From: a bacterium
GTDB lineage: Bacteria > Electryoneota > AABM5-125-24 > Hatepunaeales > Hatepunaeaceae
NCBI GenBank assembly: GCA_025774605.1
Contig: JALGVR010000004.1
Span: 1 to 46,868, forward strand
Direction: 5' to 3'
Length of the DNA stretch: 46,868 nt
A model generated the notes under the pieces. The model saw nothing but the letters and a program-made list of their open reading frames with translations. It was not told the DNA's origin and made no database searches. This document shows, one piece after another, positions 28,732-36,957 of this stretch (position 1 is its first letter; the number at the start of each line of letters is the position of its first letter). Both the position numbers and the translations under genes were made by a program.

Positions 28732-28856
28732 TGTCATCCCCAACTACTAAAGTGTCATCCTTGACTATTAATGTCATCCTCTACTATCAAAATGTCATCG
28801 CCGATTATCAAAATGTCATCCCCGATTATCAAAATGTCATCCCCGCGTACGCGGGG
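28732..28856. repeat. Six TGTCAT units ending in a 16-bp palindrome
   Basis: TGTCAT(C/G)CC-type units begin at 28732, 28753, 28772, 28793, 28814 and 28835 (spacing 21, 19, 21, 21, 21). The last runs into CCCCGCGTACGCGGGG (28841-28856), a perfect palindrome. The spacers (for example GATTATCAAAA) are themselves similar, unlike CRISPR spacers. The rest of the gene-free region 28351-29065 holds only the hairpin at 28969. Confidence 0.75.
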
Positions 28857-28968
28857 AACCAGAGTGTGTCACGGGCAGCTTGCTACCCTTGTTTCAGGTA
28901 TCATATTTACGTGTTTATACAGAAGGGATTCTATCTTCCGACGGGTTTTGCATTGCTTGGTTTTGAAA

Positions 28969-28991
28969 CCCGGATAGCGGAGCTATCCGGG
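28969..28991. repeat. Perfect 10-bp stem hairpin downstream of the RiPP operon
   Basis: CCCGGATAGC, loop GGA, GCTATCCGGG. It lies about 75 bases beyond the last gene of the minus-strand operon and is followed there by GTTTC only, so it may be a weak terminator or a dispersed intergenic hairpin. Confidence 0.5.
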
Positions 28992-29065
28992 CCACCCGCT
29001 GAACGCGATGATCGGTGTGGAATAGAGGAGGCCGGCAGTAAAAGCGATGTGGATTCGAGGAAAAA

Positions 29066-30349
29066 CTATCGGTTATACAGTGTCAGCCAATCCTTCAGAA
29101 TGAGCTGTTTTTTCAGGTGTTTGGCGTATGTTTTCATCTTCCTGTCCCGTCTCAGTAACAGGAGAAGGGCGCGGTGATGTCGGTAGACCAGGTCGGCGAC
29201 TCGATAGAGATAGGAGAGGTATATGGCTGGAGAGTTTAACGGGATCTTGTACATCCATTCCATCTCGCGCTTCGGGGGGAAGATGCGCCGAAAGATCAGG
29301 GAGATTCCCTCCCCGACGCGTCTGATATTCCATAGTCTTCCCATATTTTCAGGTATCAATGCCGGCGGTTTATCACCCTTGGAGAAGATGAATTCGACAG
29401 CCAGATCAGAGATGCTTTGATCGAATCGGGTCGGTTTGATCGATTCAATGGCATCGCGGTCTATCGGTGCGTGCAGCAACTCAACGGCAAGCTGAAACGC
29501 CAGGTAAACGCTGTTGACCGCATTCCACCGGCGCGCTCGCTGCATGATTGTCTCCCAATCTATCGGAGAGCGGTTATAATTAATGATCTCGATGATGTCG
29601 TAGAGCGATCTGAGTCCATAATAGCTGAACATGTGTTTCGCCGTATGGTAGCATTGGTACAGCAGCAGGTCCTCGACTGAAAGAACCATAACCTCTGAAC
29701 CTCCGACTACGGTTGGGACGGCGTTGTCCCAGATGTCGTTCATGTCTATTCTAAGCGAACTGTAGGGCACAACCAGGTGCCAGTGCAGTTCGATGATTAC
29801 GTCTCCCGGACGAGAAACGAAGCCGACATTGGCCTTGGTCGCTCGATCCCGCCTGACGTCGCCGCGTCGGGAATAACCCGCTTCAAGCAGGATTTTATCC
29901 GCCTGGGACAGGTCGGATTCGCGGATCAGCAGGTCCAGATCATTCATCGGTCTGAGTGCGGAATTGCCGTAAATCACATCCGCATAATAGGCACCCTTGA
30001 GGATGATCACCGGTATGCCGGCATCATGCAATACATTGACGCATTTTGTCAACTCACCAGACTGGGTGAGGCTCCTGGCTGAACTGCTCAGGTATTCAAG
30101 CTGCAATTTCCTCATGATACCATCAGGGACGGCGTGTGTACCGGTGCGGGTCTTCAGTTTATAATAGAGCAGTGGTGCAACAGCGTGCTTCCTGGACAGA
30201 TCAAGGATTTTCCCCCAATCCGCAAGGGATAACCGCCTGAAATGATCGGGAAACCTCTCATCGGGTTTCAGGACCAGGCAGTCAATTAATAATTTCTCTT
30301 CTCTGGTCGGTTTGAATGGCATGTTGGGGTGGAAGAAGGTGGAGTTCAA
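29066..30349 (-). CDS. Nucleotidyltransferase family protein (NTP_transf_5 type)
   Basis: A 427-residue protein of the uncharacterised nucleotidyltransferase family often found in peptide-modification clusters. The core is PVIILKGAYYADVIYGNSALRPMNDLDLLIRESDL, with the Asp pair of the active site in NDLDLL, followed by ELHWHL and a helical C-terminal half. Relatives are thought to transfer a nucleotide to a small substrate; the substrate here is unknown. The TTG start at 30349 overlaps the TGA of the peptidase gene (TTGA), indicating translational coupling, though ATG at residue 10 is an alternative. It is the last gene of the operon. Confidence 0.82.
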   Translation of the reverse strand: MNSTFFHPNMPFKPTREEKLLIDCLVLKPDERFPDHFRRLSLADWGKILDLSRKHAVAPLLYYKLKTRTGTHAVPDGIMRKLQLEYLSSSARSLTQSGELTKCVNVLHDAGIPVIILKGAYYADVIYGNSALRPMNDLDLLIRESDLSQADKILLEAGYSRRGDVRRDRATKANVGFVSRPGDVIIELHWHLVVPYSSLRIDMNDIWDNAVPTVVGGSEVMVLSVEDLLLYQCYHTAKHMFSYYGLRSLYDIIEIINYNRSPIDWETIMQRARRWNAVNSVYLAFQLAVELLHAPIDRDAIESIKPTRFDQSISDLAVEFIFSKGDKPPALIPENMGRLWNIRRVGEGISLIFRRIFPPKREMEWMYKIPLNSPAIYLSYLYRVADLVYRHHRALLLLLRRDRKMKTYAKHLKKQLILKDWLTLYNR

Positions 30350-30954
30350 TCCGGGAGGGTTGATTCGTCAACGAACAACCGGAAAGGACGACGAATCACC
30401 CACTTCCTCTGTCCTGCGGGACGGTGTCCGGCTGCATATCGTCCCAGGAAAAGCTGGAACTCCGTGCCCTCTGGAGTGTTGAATGAGAATATTCGTGGGG
30501 TAAATCGATGTAACAATAGTTTTTTCAATGCTCTGGAACGAGAAAAATAATTATAGACGGGATAGAGTAATATGGAAATGTTCCTGTCCAGACTGCGAAA
30601 CAAGCCAATTCTGTTTATTGAACCGTGGATATGCCCCAGTCTTCCTCCGAAAATGCGTTTCAGTTTTTTACCTCTCCGGATGTAACGGACAACACCAATG
30701 ATGTCCTCCGGACGCAGCAGATATGGATCAGCTACAGGGTTGCGATCGCCGCGTGTGGTTATGCCCGACTCGCTGACCTCTATCACCCGATGGATTGCCT
30801 TACGTGTCGAACCGGTAATCTGAAAAACCACCACGTCTCCGCGCCGGATTTTCCTGCCGTGGTACTGGGTGACGTAAATCATATCCGGTTCTTTAAGAGC
30901 CGGATTCATGCTTGGTCCCGTGTACAGCAGCTTCTTCGTCGGTTCAGGTGACAT
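30346..30954 (-). CDS. S26B-type signal-peptidase-like protein
   Basis: A 202-residue serine peptidase of the S24/S26 clan. Ser15 lies in the YTGPSMNPAL motif. The second conserved block is RRGDVVVF...KAIHRVIEV, and the third is TTRGDRNPVAD. The HRV form (His55) points to the Sec11/SipW-like S26B type with a Ser-His pair rather than the Ser-Lys pair of LepB. No N-terminal membrane anchor is visible. The ATG at 30954 (ATGTCACCTGA) overlaps the stop of the kinase-like gene by 11 bases, so it is coupled to it. In this RiPP context it may cleave the precursor leader, which is inference. Confidence 0.8.
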   Translation of the reverse strand: MSPEPTKKLLYTGPSMNPALKEPDMIYVTQYHGRKIRRGDVVVFQITGSTRKAIHRVIEVSESGITTRGDRNPVADPYLLRPEDIIGVVRYIRRGKKLKRIFGGRLGHIHGSINRIGLFRSLDRNISILLYPVYNYFSRSRALKKLLLHRFTPRIFSFNTPEGTEFQLFLGRYAAGHRPAGQRKWVIRRPFRLFVDESTLPD

Positions 30955-31876
30955 GTTCAGCGACCCTGTCAATCAGGTCCCAGAACTTGCCGTCGGACTT
31001 GACTTTGAGTATATATGCCGGGATATGTTTCGCCGCCCGGCAGGAATTGTCAAACAGCGTTTTCCTGCGTTGTTTCGTCGATTCAGCGCCGAGTTTACGC
31101 CAGCCCTTGTTACACACCTGAAGGGAGGATTGAGTGAAATGGACTGCAGCCTCACCGTGCATGAGGGGAATCGCTTCGTCCCGGTCGGATTGTTGCAGGA
31201 AGAAAGCCGCCGACAGCGGCGCGTGTCGTTCGACGTCCCAGCTTCGGTCGGATTCCCGCCGAAGATGTTCACTCCAGGTTGGCATGGGGTGAGCTGAATA
31301 TCCATTACCACTGTTATACGTCACCAATGTCTCGTCGTCGCAGAGGGCGTGCCAGGGTGAGGGCAGGCGGTTGCAGCAGGTCGTCTTTCCGCTGCCGCCG
31401 GAACCGGCAAGGATAAATCCCCGCCCGTCCTTCACAACCAATGCGGAATGCAACGGAATGCCACCGGTCGACATCGCACGTTCGTAAAGCGGGATCATCG
31501 CCAGCCACATCCTCAATGTCGCCTGCTTCCGGTCACCATCCGTCTCGCATTCATATATCATGTCCGGCGTATCATCGTGAACCCACAATCTGAAGAACCG
31601 GTAGTCCAGCGGTGTCCAGCCATGGTCGGGAATTTGTCCCCTTAAGTCCGGATCGAGCCTTGAAAGCTGGTTGTAAACGTTGTTGTCAATGGAACTTTCA
31701 CTGACGAAAATCAACCTGGGGTTGCCGTTGGGCGGCCGGGGCTTCAACTCCAATGTCCGGATCAGTTTATCAGTCCACTGTCTTATATCGTCAGTTGCGG
31801 TGATATCCCATTCCTGACCGTCTGCGAGTCGGAGACCGAAGCAGTATTCGATATTCAAATCACTTATTTCTGGCAA
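30944..31876 (-). CDS. scmC: HPr-kinase-like protein, ScmC-like
   Basis: A 310-residue protein with an HPr-kinase-type core: IPLHSALVVKDGRGFILAGSGGSGKTT (Walker A around residues 158-166), then a DDETLV acidic motif. Such proteins occur in SynChlorMet (scm) RiPP cassettes under the name ScmC and near lasso-peptide genes, where they may phosphorylate the peptide; their activity is not established to my knowledge. The start is uncertain (TTG at 31876 with no good ribosome-binding site). It lies 108 bases after the precursor gene. The symbol is assigned from gene content and order, so it is tentative. Confidence 0.7.
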   Translation of the reverse strand: MPEISDLNIEYCFGLRLADGQEWDITATDDIRQWTDKLIRTLELKPRPPNGNPRLIFVSESSIDNNVYNQLSRLDPDLRGQIPDHGWTPLDYRFFRLWVHDDTPDMIYECETDGDRKQATLRMWLAMIPLYERAMSTGGIPLHSALVVKDGRGFILAGSGGSGKTTCCNRLPSPWHALCDDETLVTYNSGNGYSAHPMPTWSEHLRRESDRSWDVERHAPLSAAFFLQQSDRDEAIPLMHGEAAVHFTQSSLQVCNKGWRKLGAESTKQRRKTLFDNSCRAAKHIPAYILKVKSDGKFWDLIDRVAEHVT

Positions 31877-31984
31877 GTCGGTTAAATTCGTTCAAGGTGA
31901 AAGGGAATTAATTCTTCCGTGGAAGTCAATTATCCCCCAGATGCGGGCGGTGTAAGCGCTCATGTGAGTGGACCGGCCTGTCGC

Positions 31985-32146
31985 TTAATTCTGTATACCG
32001 CCCCCTACACCCTCGCTGCAGAATTCTCCGGCAGCGGGTCCCTCGGAACAAAATGCCAGGTCGGCACTTCCAACGCCGCAGAATCCTTCACCGCGGTCAG
32101 TGTTGAGTTCGTGAAGTTCAGGTTTCTCATATTCTATCTTAGCCAT
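31985..32146 (-). CDS. scmA: RiPP precursor peptide with three ten-residue Phe-Cys repeats, ScmA-like
   Basis: A 53-residue peptide with a perfect GGAGG (32153-32157) before the ATG. The leader part is MAKIEYEKPELHELNTDRGE. The core is three exact ten-residue units, GFCGVGSADL, AFCSEGPAAG and EFCSEGVGGG, then IQN. Cys23, Cys33 and Cys43 are ten apart, each after Phe and followed by x-x-Gly. It sits between the genes for two radical SAM/SPASM enzymes and the HPr-kinase-like gene, exactly where a precursor is expected. Thioether or other radical-made cross-links at the FC motifs are inferred, not seen. Confidence 0.85.
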   Translation of the reverse strand: MAKIEYEKPELHELNTDRGEGFCGVGSADLAFCSEGPAAGEFCSEGVGGGIQN

Positions 32147-32202
32147 GAGAAGCCTCCTTTATCGTTAAATATAATGAATCTTGCATAATTGATGTTACTC
32201 TT

Positions 32203-33354
32203 TCAAGACAATGTTGAAGCGGCGACTGCGCTCAGCCCTTCGGGAATCAGGCGTGATTCGGGAAACAAGCCTTGTTCGTACGCCGCTTCACAATACCAGT
32301 GTGCCGCCCAGAGACTTCGGCTACTGTAATAGTTCTGGGCGATGCAAAACCCGAGACACCATGTATTCATCAGGCATCGTCGGCAAATTCCCTCCAGCCG
32401 CTGCGGGAGTCCTTCGCGCAATTCCTCCAGTGTCGTGTGGTTATGCCACAGGTCATCCAGCGGATCGACAGCGGCGTGCCCGAAGACAAGATCCGGCACC
32501 GATTCCCCAATGCCGCACAGCGCGTAGGATCCGTCAGCCAGGACACCGATCACGCTTCGGATGCTGCAGATGTTACAGCTTTCAGCATTTTTTCCCAGGA
32601 TTTTCCCCAGTGGACGAAACGCCGCCGGATGGTAGGGGATAATCCGCAGGGACGCGGATTTCGACAGATCACCCTCAATCCAACGTCCCAATTCAACCAA
32701 CTCTTCAATACTCAGCGTTTCGCCCCGGTTGTGCATCTTTTCACCGCGGGCGGTCGGTTGGACGACGTTGAACTTGACCGAACCGGCGCCCAGTGACTCG
32801 GCAAGCCGCACCAGCTTTTCCAACTGATACCGGTTTCGACGCATGACGGTCATGATGATCTGAGGCTTGAGACCGGCGTCGACGAGATTGCCGATACCGT
32901 TGACCGCCGCCTCGAACGCGCCGTCCACGCCCCTTATCCAGTCGTTGGTCTCGGCGTCGGCTCCGTCAAGACTGACTGACACGAACGGGTTCCTGCACGA
33001 AGCGATCTCCCGTGCAATATCAGGGCTGCACAAGACACCGTTGGTCTCGAATGTCAGCCCGATGTCCAATCGTCTGGTTTCCGTTAAAAGATCAACTATC
33101 CGGCTGTGGATAAGCGGTTCACCGCCCGTCAGCTTGATTCTGGTCAGACCCAATGGCAGGGCTTGCAGGAGTATGGATCGGAAAAGTTCAAAATCAAGCT
33201 CCGGGAAGGATACGCCGTCCGCCTGGAACTTCGGCTCAATCCAGCAGTGACGGCAACGAAGATTGCAACCCTCCGTCAGGTAGAAATAGACCTGGTTGAT
33301 GTGGTACTCACGCTCCGTGGGGTCAGCCCCCGAGTCGCTTTCATTACGGTTCAA
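32203..33354 (-). CDS. scmF: Radical SAM/SPASM peptide maturase, ScmF-like
   Basis: A 383-residue radical SAM enzyme. The 4Fe-4S motif is YFYLTEGCNLRCRHCWIEPKF (Cys30, Cys34, Cys37), and IKLTGGEP is the SAM-binding motif. A cysteine-rich SPASM-type C-terminus follows (SCNICSIRS, ADGSYALCGIGE, GICRRCLMNTWCLGFC, WYCEAA) for auxiliary clusters. The N-terminal signature resembles that of ScmF of the SynChlorMet cassette. A TTG start at 33354 overlaps the end of the previous gene, and no other in-frame start lies before the motif. It probably modifies the downstream precursor. Confidence 0.82.
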   Translation of the reverse strand: MNRNESDSGADPTEREYHINQVYFYLTEGCNLRCRHCWIEPKFQADGVSFPELDFELFRSILLQALPLGLTRIKLTGGEPLIHSRIVDLLTETRRLDIGLTFETNGVLCSPDIAREIASCRNPFVSVSLDGADAETNDWIRGVDGAFEAAVNGIGNLVDAGLKPQIIMTVMRRNRYQLEKLVRLAESLGAGSVKFNVVQPTARGEKMHNRGETLSIEELVELGRWIEGDLSKSASLRIIPYHPAAFRPLGKILGKNAESCNICSIRSVIGVLADGSYALCGIGESVPDLVFGHAAVDPLDDLWHNHTTLEELREGLPQRLEGICRRCLMNTWCLGFCIAQNYYSSRSLWAAHWYCEAAYEQGLFPESRLIPEGLSAVAASTLS

Positions 33355-34477
33355 GGTCGGTAGCCGTATTCATTATCATCTCCGTATCAGGCAGTTTTCC
33401 GCCGGCTTCGATGTATCGTTTAAGACAGGCGTCGGGACTGGGGTGAAAGTCCATGCCGGTTATGTTATACGATAGTGCGGGGCAACCGCCGGTACAGTAA
33501 TTGATGTATTTACAGCCGCGGCAGAAATCGAACTCGTCGAGATGAACCGTCTGGCGCTCTCTGAGACGCTTGAGCGTGGGATGATCCCGCCAGACTTCAC
33601 CGAGGTCATCACGGTTTACTCGCCCCAGCTCCATGTGAGCCATCTGGATGCATGGCACGATCACCCCGTCCGCCCGAATCGCAAGCTGAGACATGAATCC
33701 CCGGCAAGCCGAAAGATAGCCGGCATGAGGAAACCTCTCGGCTCCGGTTCGTTGCGCCGTCTGCATCCTTGTCCAGTTCTCCGCGTCGTATAACGGACCG
33801 GCGGAGGCCATGATCCGACCGTTGTATTTTTCACGCAGCCTCAGCATTGTATCCATTGCCATGCCGCGCTCTTCAACGGTAAGCTGCATGGTGTCGGCGT
33901 TAAGGCGGCAGAGTCCCATGTACGAAGCGGCGTTGGTCGAGAAGAAGGGGACCTGCAGCTCGTCCAGGAGAAACGCGGCGATCTCCTCGATATGCCCGAC
34001 GTTCCGACGGTTAACGGTAACCCGCACGGGGACGGGGATACCATTCTTCAGCAGGGCTTCGATCCCGGCGATCGCCCGGTCGAAGCTGCCTTTGCCGCGG
34101 CTGGCGTCGTGCGTTGAGGCGTTCGAACCATCAACGGACACCTGCACCCCGTCACAACGCCCGGTCGCAGCCAGAAATGCTGCTGTATCGTCATCTATCA
34201 AAGTGCCGTTACTCAGGATCCTGAAGCGCATGCGATTGGCGGCAATGCCTTCAATCAGCTCGGGCAGGTCAGCCCTGTAAAACGGTTCGCCACCCTGCAG
34301 CGTTACGCTCAATACGTTCAGGCGATTCAGTTCCCCGAAGAAGGTCAGCCACTCCTCCTTGGCTAGGTCGACGTCCACGTCGCTCGCACTCGTGAAATGA
34401 GAACAGTAATGGCAGCGCAGGTTACAACGATCGGTTATCGCTATTTCGACGCTGCGAGGTGAATTCATCACGCTCAT
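33344..34477 (-). CDS. scmE: Radical SAM/SPASM peptide maturase, ScmE-like
   Basis: A 377-residue radical SAM enzyme with EIAITDRCNLRCHYCSHF (Cys18, Cys22, Cys25), LQGGEPFYR as the SAM motif and a SPASM C-terminus (SACRGFMSQLAIRADGVIVPC, FDFCRGCKYINYCTGGCPAL, DACLKRY). It is distinct from the next gene's enzyme, so the cassette has two maturases, as in SynChlorMet cassettes. It starts six bases after the PqqD-like gene; ATG 34477 or 34468. Confidence 0.82.
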   Translation of the reverse strand: MSVMNSPRSVEIAITDRCNLRCHYCSHFTSASDVDVDLAKEEWLTFFGELNRLNVLSVTLQGGEPFYRADLPELIEGIAANRMRFRILSNGTLIDDDTAAFLAATGRCDGVQVSVDGSNASTHDASRGKGSFDRAIAGIEALLKNGIPVPVRVTVNRRNVGHIEEIAAFLLDELQVPFFSTNAASYMGLCRLNADTMQLTVEERGMAMDTMLRLREKYNGRIMASAGPLYDAENWTRMQTAQRTGAERFPHAGYLSACRGFMSQLAIRADGVIVPCIQMAHMELGRVNRDDLGEVWRDHPTLKRLRERQTVHLDEFDFCRGCKYINYCTGGCPALSYNITGMDFHPSPDACLKRYIEAGGKLPDTEMIMNTATDLEP

Positions 34478-34483
34478 CAGCCA

Positions 34484-34789
34484 TTAACCTGGAGTGAGAC
34501 TGTATCCGGCATATCCCCGCTTAATCAATTCCTGAATGAAATCCGCGATATGCTGCCCGGCAAGATCCGGTACATTATTGTAAGACTGTCGCAACTCGGC
34601 CAGTAGGTCATTAACTGTATGCGATCCATCCAGCCGCTTCCAGACGAATACGCTTACGGGATTGATACCGAAAGCTTTACCAGTATCGGGATCGAAGAGG
34701 ACGGCCCAATCGTCGAACTCCTCGCGAAGCACGATTGAAGGGTTGGCTAACGGTTTATCGTTGCTCGACATCTCTATATTTGTCCGCAT
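34484..34789 (-). CDS. scmD: PqqD-like RiPP recognition protein, ScmD-like
   Basis: A 101-residue PqqD-fold protein (RRE domain): PSIVLREEFDDWAVLFDPDTGKAFGINPVSVFVWKRLDGSHTVNDLLAEL, with a C-terminal IADFIQELIKRGY helix. PqqD-type proteins bind the leader of the precursor and present it to radical SAM enzymes. First gene of the operon, about 23 bases after the predicted transcription start; an alternative ATG lies at 34771. Confidence 0.82.
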   Translation of the reverse strand: MRTNIEMSSNDKPLANPSIVLREEFDDWAVLFDPDTGKAFGINPVSVFVWKRLDGSHTVNDLLAELRQSYNNVPDLAGQHIADFIQELIKRGYAGYSLTPG

Positions 34790-34818
34790 TAATTTACACC
34801 ATCGGAAATCAAATGATA

Positions 34819-34847
34819 AATATAATGATAGTCCAGACCATTGTCAA
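34819..34847 (-). promoter_or_regulatory. Sigma-70 promoter of the scm-like operon
   Basis: On the minus strand TTGACA (34842-34847), exactly 17 bases, TATATT (34819-34824). The predicted start site lies near 34812, just before the PqqD-like gene. The hexamers and spacing are the same as at the two giant genes, but the 20-base palindrome found there is absent. Confidence 0.75.
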
Positions 34848-34989
34848 GACCGATCTGTGTTAATGTAAAGTGCCGGTGATGGGTTTGTTGAATTGTTATT
34901 ACGTGAATATACAAAAACTTAACAGTATGTACAGTCGCCGGATGATGGGTTATATCGGATTCCATCCGGCTACACATACTCAATGATAA

Positions 34990-35187
34990 TAGATTAACAG
35001 AGCCGCGGACGGCATTATTTTAGTTATCAATCGGGTCAATTAATATTTAACACTTTCCGGGTGGATATTCCTGTCCGTCCGGAAGCCTGCGCCGTTATTC
35101 CACACGGCACAAAGGAGTGTCCGCCCTCCAGGCGGGAGCCGGGAATAAACCGTCCCTCTTAATATCATGTGTTTATTGCACAAAGAA
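34990..35187. repeat. Non-coding stretch with pieces of the GGCGGACA hairpin family
   Basis: The gene-free region between the scm promoter and the terminator at 35188 contains GGGTGGATATTCCTGTCCGTCC near 35059 and AGTGTCCGCCCTCCAGGCGGG near 35117. Both are related to the hairpins at 2879 and 9264. Nothing else is recognisable here. Confidence 0.45.
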
Positions 35188-35220
35188 AAAACCCACCCGA
35201 GATGATGACGGGTGGGTTTT
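35188..35220 (-). terminator. Bidirectional-looking rho-independent terminator
   Basis: AAAACCCACCCG (35188-35199) and CGGGTGGGTTTT (35209-35220) form a 12-pair stem with a nine-base loop, with A-run and T-run on opposite flanks. It follows the stop of the beta-helix gene at 35244. Confidence 0.88.
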
Positions 35221-35243
35221 CCCTGGAGAGTTCTATGATGAAA

Positions 35244-36728
35244 TTACTTGATGAACATCATTTGACGCGTACTGCTGAAGTTGCCGGTCTGCATTCTTAC
35301 CAGGTAAACACCAGCGGGATTCGACTGTGCATTCCAGCATAACTCATGCCTTCCCGCCGGTTGATAACCGTCGACCAATTTCGTCACTTGACGACCGGTC
35401 ATGTCGTAGACCGTTATCGTAACTTTGGCTGCCTCCGGCAGTCCGTAAGCGATTTTCGTGCTTGAATTGAACGGGTTCGGATAGTTTTGAGTCAGATAGT
35501 GATCACTGGGAACCAGGTCGTCTCCCGAAAGCTGAAGCGCTTTGCCTGCTTCCGCGTTCTCTTCCCCTATCTGACGCAGGACGGCGTTGGATGCCTCGAT
35601 CAATTCATGACCCTCATCCCTTGGCAGGATTCCCCAGAAAACCAGGGCGGCTACGCGGATATCAAAGTCGAGCATGAACCAGACCGTCCAGAATATTTGA
35701 TCATTGTTGTAAAAGTCAAGCGCCCGCTCAAGCCTGGACATGATGAATTCCACCTGGTTTACATTCAACATGCCGTTGGCTCCCAGAGCATCGACGGTGT
35801 CCATCAATGCTTCGATCATTTCTCCAGCATTGGCTGGTCCCATCGGTGGATCATCGTAAGCGCCCATGCCGCGACCTGCACAGGGACTGTCTTCATCCAG
35901 AGTGAAATCACCATTTTTCGGATCATTGAACAGCGGATCTTCGTCCATGTTGTCTTCGCCGTAGTCGAGATCGCAGTTGCCGTTGTCAGCGATGCCTTCC
36001 TCGCCTCCTTCGACGTCTGAGTTGCTGATCGAAATGTGGTTTGAGTCACCTGTAGCGGCATACGCGATCTGATCGGGCACGTTGTTCCAGATGATGCAGT
36101 TACTGATCGTTAAATCGGATTCGAAGGCAAATATGCCGGCGCCTTCATCAACCGCTATGTTACCATACATTGTACAATTGCTGATAGAGGAGACGGAGTT
36201 GATGAAGAGCATCGCGCCTCCGTAATCTGCTGTGTTTTCGTATACAGTGCAGTAACTGATCGTCGGATCTCCTTCCACGGCCAGGATACCGCCACCGGAA
36301 ATTCCAATGCTGTATCGGATATGACAATAACTAATGGTCGGACTGGCATCCAAACAGAAAACACCGCCGCCGTTGTATGCATTGCCGTTTTGAAGTGTGA
36401 AACCGGTAAACACTCCGCCGTCACCTTCAATGTTGCTAATGCATACTACGCTGCCCTTAAGATCACCGTCAATGATTGTGCCTTCGATGTACGTCTGATC
36501 GCCCGTCGTCAGGAATAGGCTGCCTACGGTGATTGCCTTTTCCGTTATCTCCAGGTTCTCAACGTAGTATCCCGGTCCCACGAGCACAGTGTCCAGGTTT
36601 TCTGCGGCATCAATAGCATCTTGGATGAGATGATAATCGCCGGGAACATTGTACACTTCCGCATGTGCCGTCAAACCGGTCAACACCAGTAACAAGGCTG
36701 CGGTGAAGGTAAAAGTTAAACGATTCAT
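35244..36728 (-). CDS. Secreted right-handed beta-helix protein with type IX/FlgD-like sorting domain
   Basis: A 494-residue exported protein. After the signal peptide (MNRLTFTFTAALLLVLTGLTAHA), residues 25-260 form short parallel-beta-helix repeats (for example FTLQNGNAYNGGGVFC, SPTISYCHIRYS, DPTISYCTVYENTADYGGA, SISNCTMYGN). A helical linker follows, and the C-terminus is NYPNPFNSSTKIAYGLPEAAKVTITVYDMTGRQV, a sorting domain of the same kind as that of the giant protein. Likely surface-exposed, carbohydrate-interacting or structural; no catalytic residues identified. ATG 36728 has AGGAGG seven bases upstream; an ATG at 36734 is too close to it. A sigma-54 promoter precedes it. Confidence 0.85.
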   Translation of the reverse strand: MNRLTFTFTAALLLVLTGLTAHAEVYNVPGDYHLIQDAIDAAENLDTVLVGPGYYVENLEITEKAITVGSLFLTTGDQTYIEGTIIDGDLKGSVVCISNIEGDGGVFTGFTLQNGNAYNGGGVFCLDASPTISYCHIRYSIGISGGGILAVEGDPTISYCTVYENTADYGGAMLFINSVSSISNCTMYGNIAVDEGAGIFAFESDLTISNCIIWNNVPDQIAYAATGDSNHISISNSDVEGGEEGIADNGNCDLDYGEDNMDEDPLFNDPKNGDFTLDEDSPCAGRGMGAYDDPPMGPANAGEMIEALMDTVDALGANGMLNVNQVEFIMSRLERALDFYNNDQIFWTVWFMLDFDIRVAALVFWGILPRDEGHELIEASNAVLRQIGEENAEAGKALQLSGDDLVPSDHYLTQNYPNPFNSSTKIAYGLPEAAKVTITVYDMTGRQVTKLVDGYQPAGRHELCWNAQSNPAGVYLVRMQTGNFSSTRQMMFIK

Positions 36729-36822
36729 GTTCATCCCTCCTATTTTTAATTTAATTGACAGTGTAAAGTGCAAGCATGCAGTGCAACGATGCAGCATTTG
36801 GTTTGCTTTCGCTTTACTAACC

Positions 36823-36838
36823 AGCAACTACTGTGCCA
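36823..36838 (-). promoter_or_regulatory. Sigma-54 promoter of the beta-helix gene
   Basis: On the minus strand TGGCAC-AGTAG-TTGCT, a full match to the sigma-54 consensus TGGCAC-N5-TTGCW, preceded by T. The predicted start site is near 36812, about 84 bases before the ATG. The gene for a sigma-54 activator ends only 120 bases upstream, making it the obvious candidate regulator. Confidence 0.8.
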
Positions 36839-36957
36839 AAACAAGAGTTGCACTTTAATTGCCGTTAAATTAATATGTTACTGTGAATAGGAAGAGGTCT
36901 TGAATGGATAGCGATGCAAAGTGTAGCTACCTGTGTGATGCGAATAGTAGTAGAATG

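Noticed and set aside
28732-28856. CRISPR array
   Set aside because: Units are about 21 bases with similar, not unique, spacers, and no cas genes are near.
28677-29177. 166-codon plus-strand open frame over the TGTCAT array
   Set aside because: It is built from the non-coding repeat and overlaps the end of the nucleotidyltransferase gene; no ribosome-binding site or recognisable domain.
31919-32188. 89-codon plus-strand open frame over the RiPP precursor
   Set aside because: The opposite strand has the perfect GGAGG, the ten-residue repeats and the operon context.
27790-32205. Alternative genetic code with TGA as sense codon
   Set aside because: TGA ends several well-defined genes in the window (9045-9047, 30944-30946, 32203-32205), with expected overlaps or protein ends.
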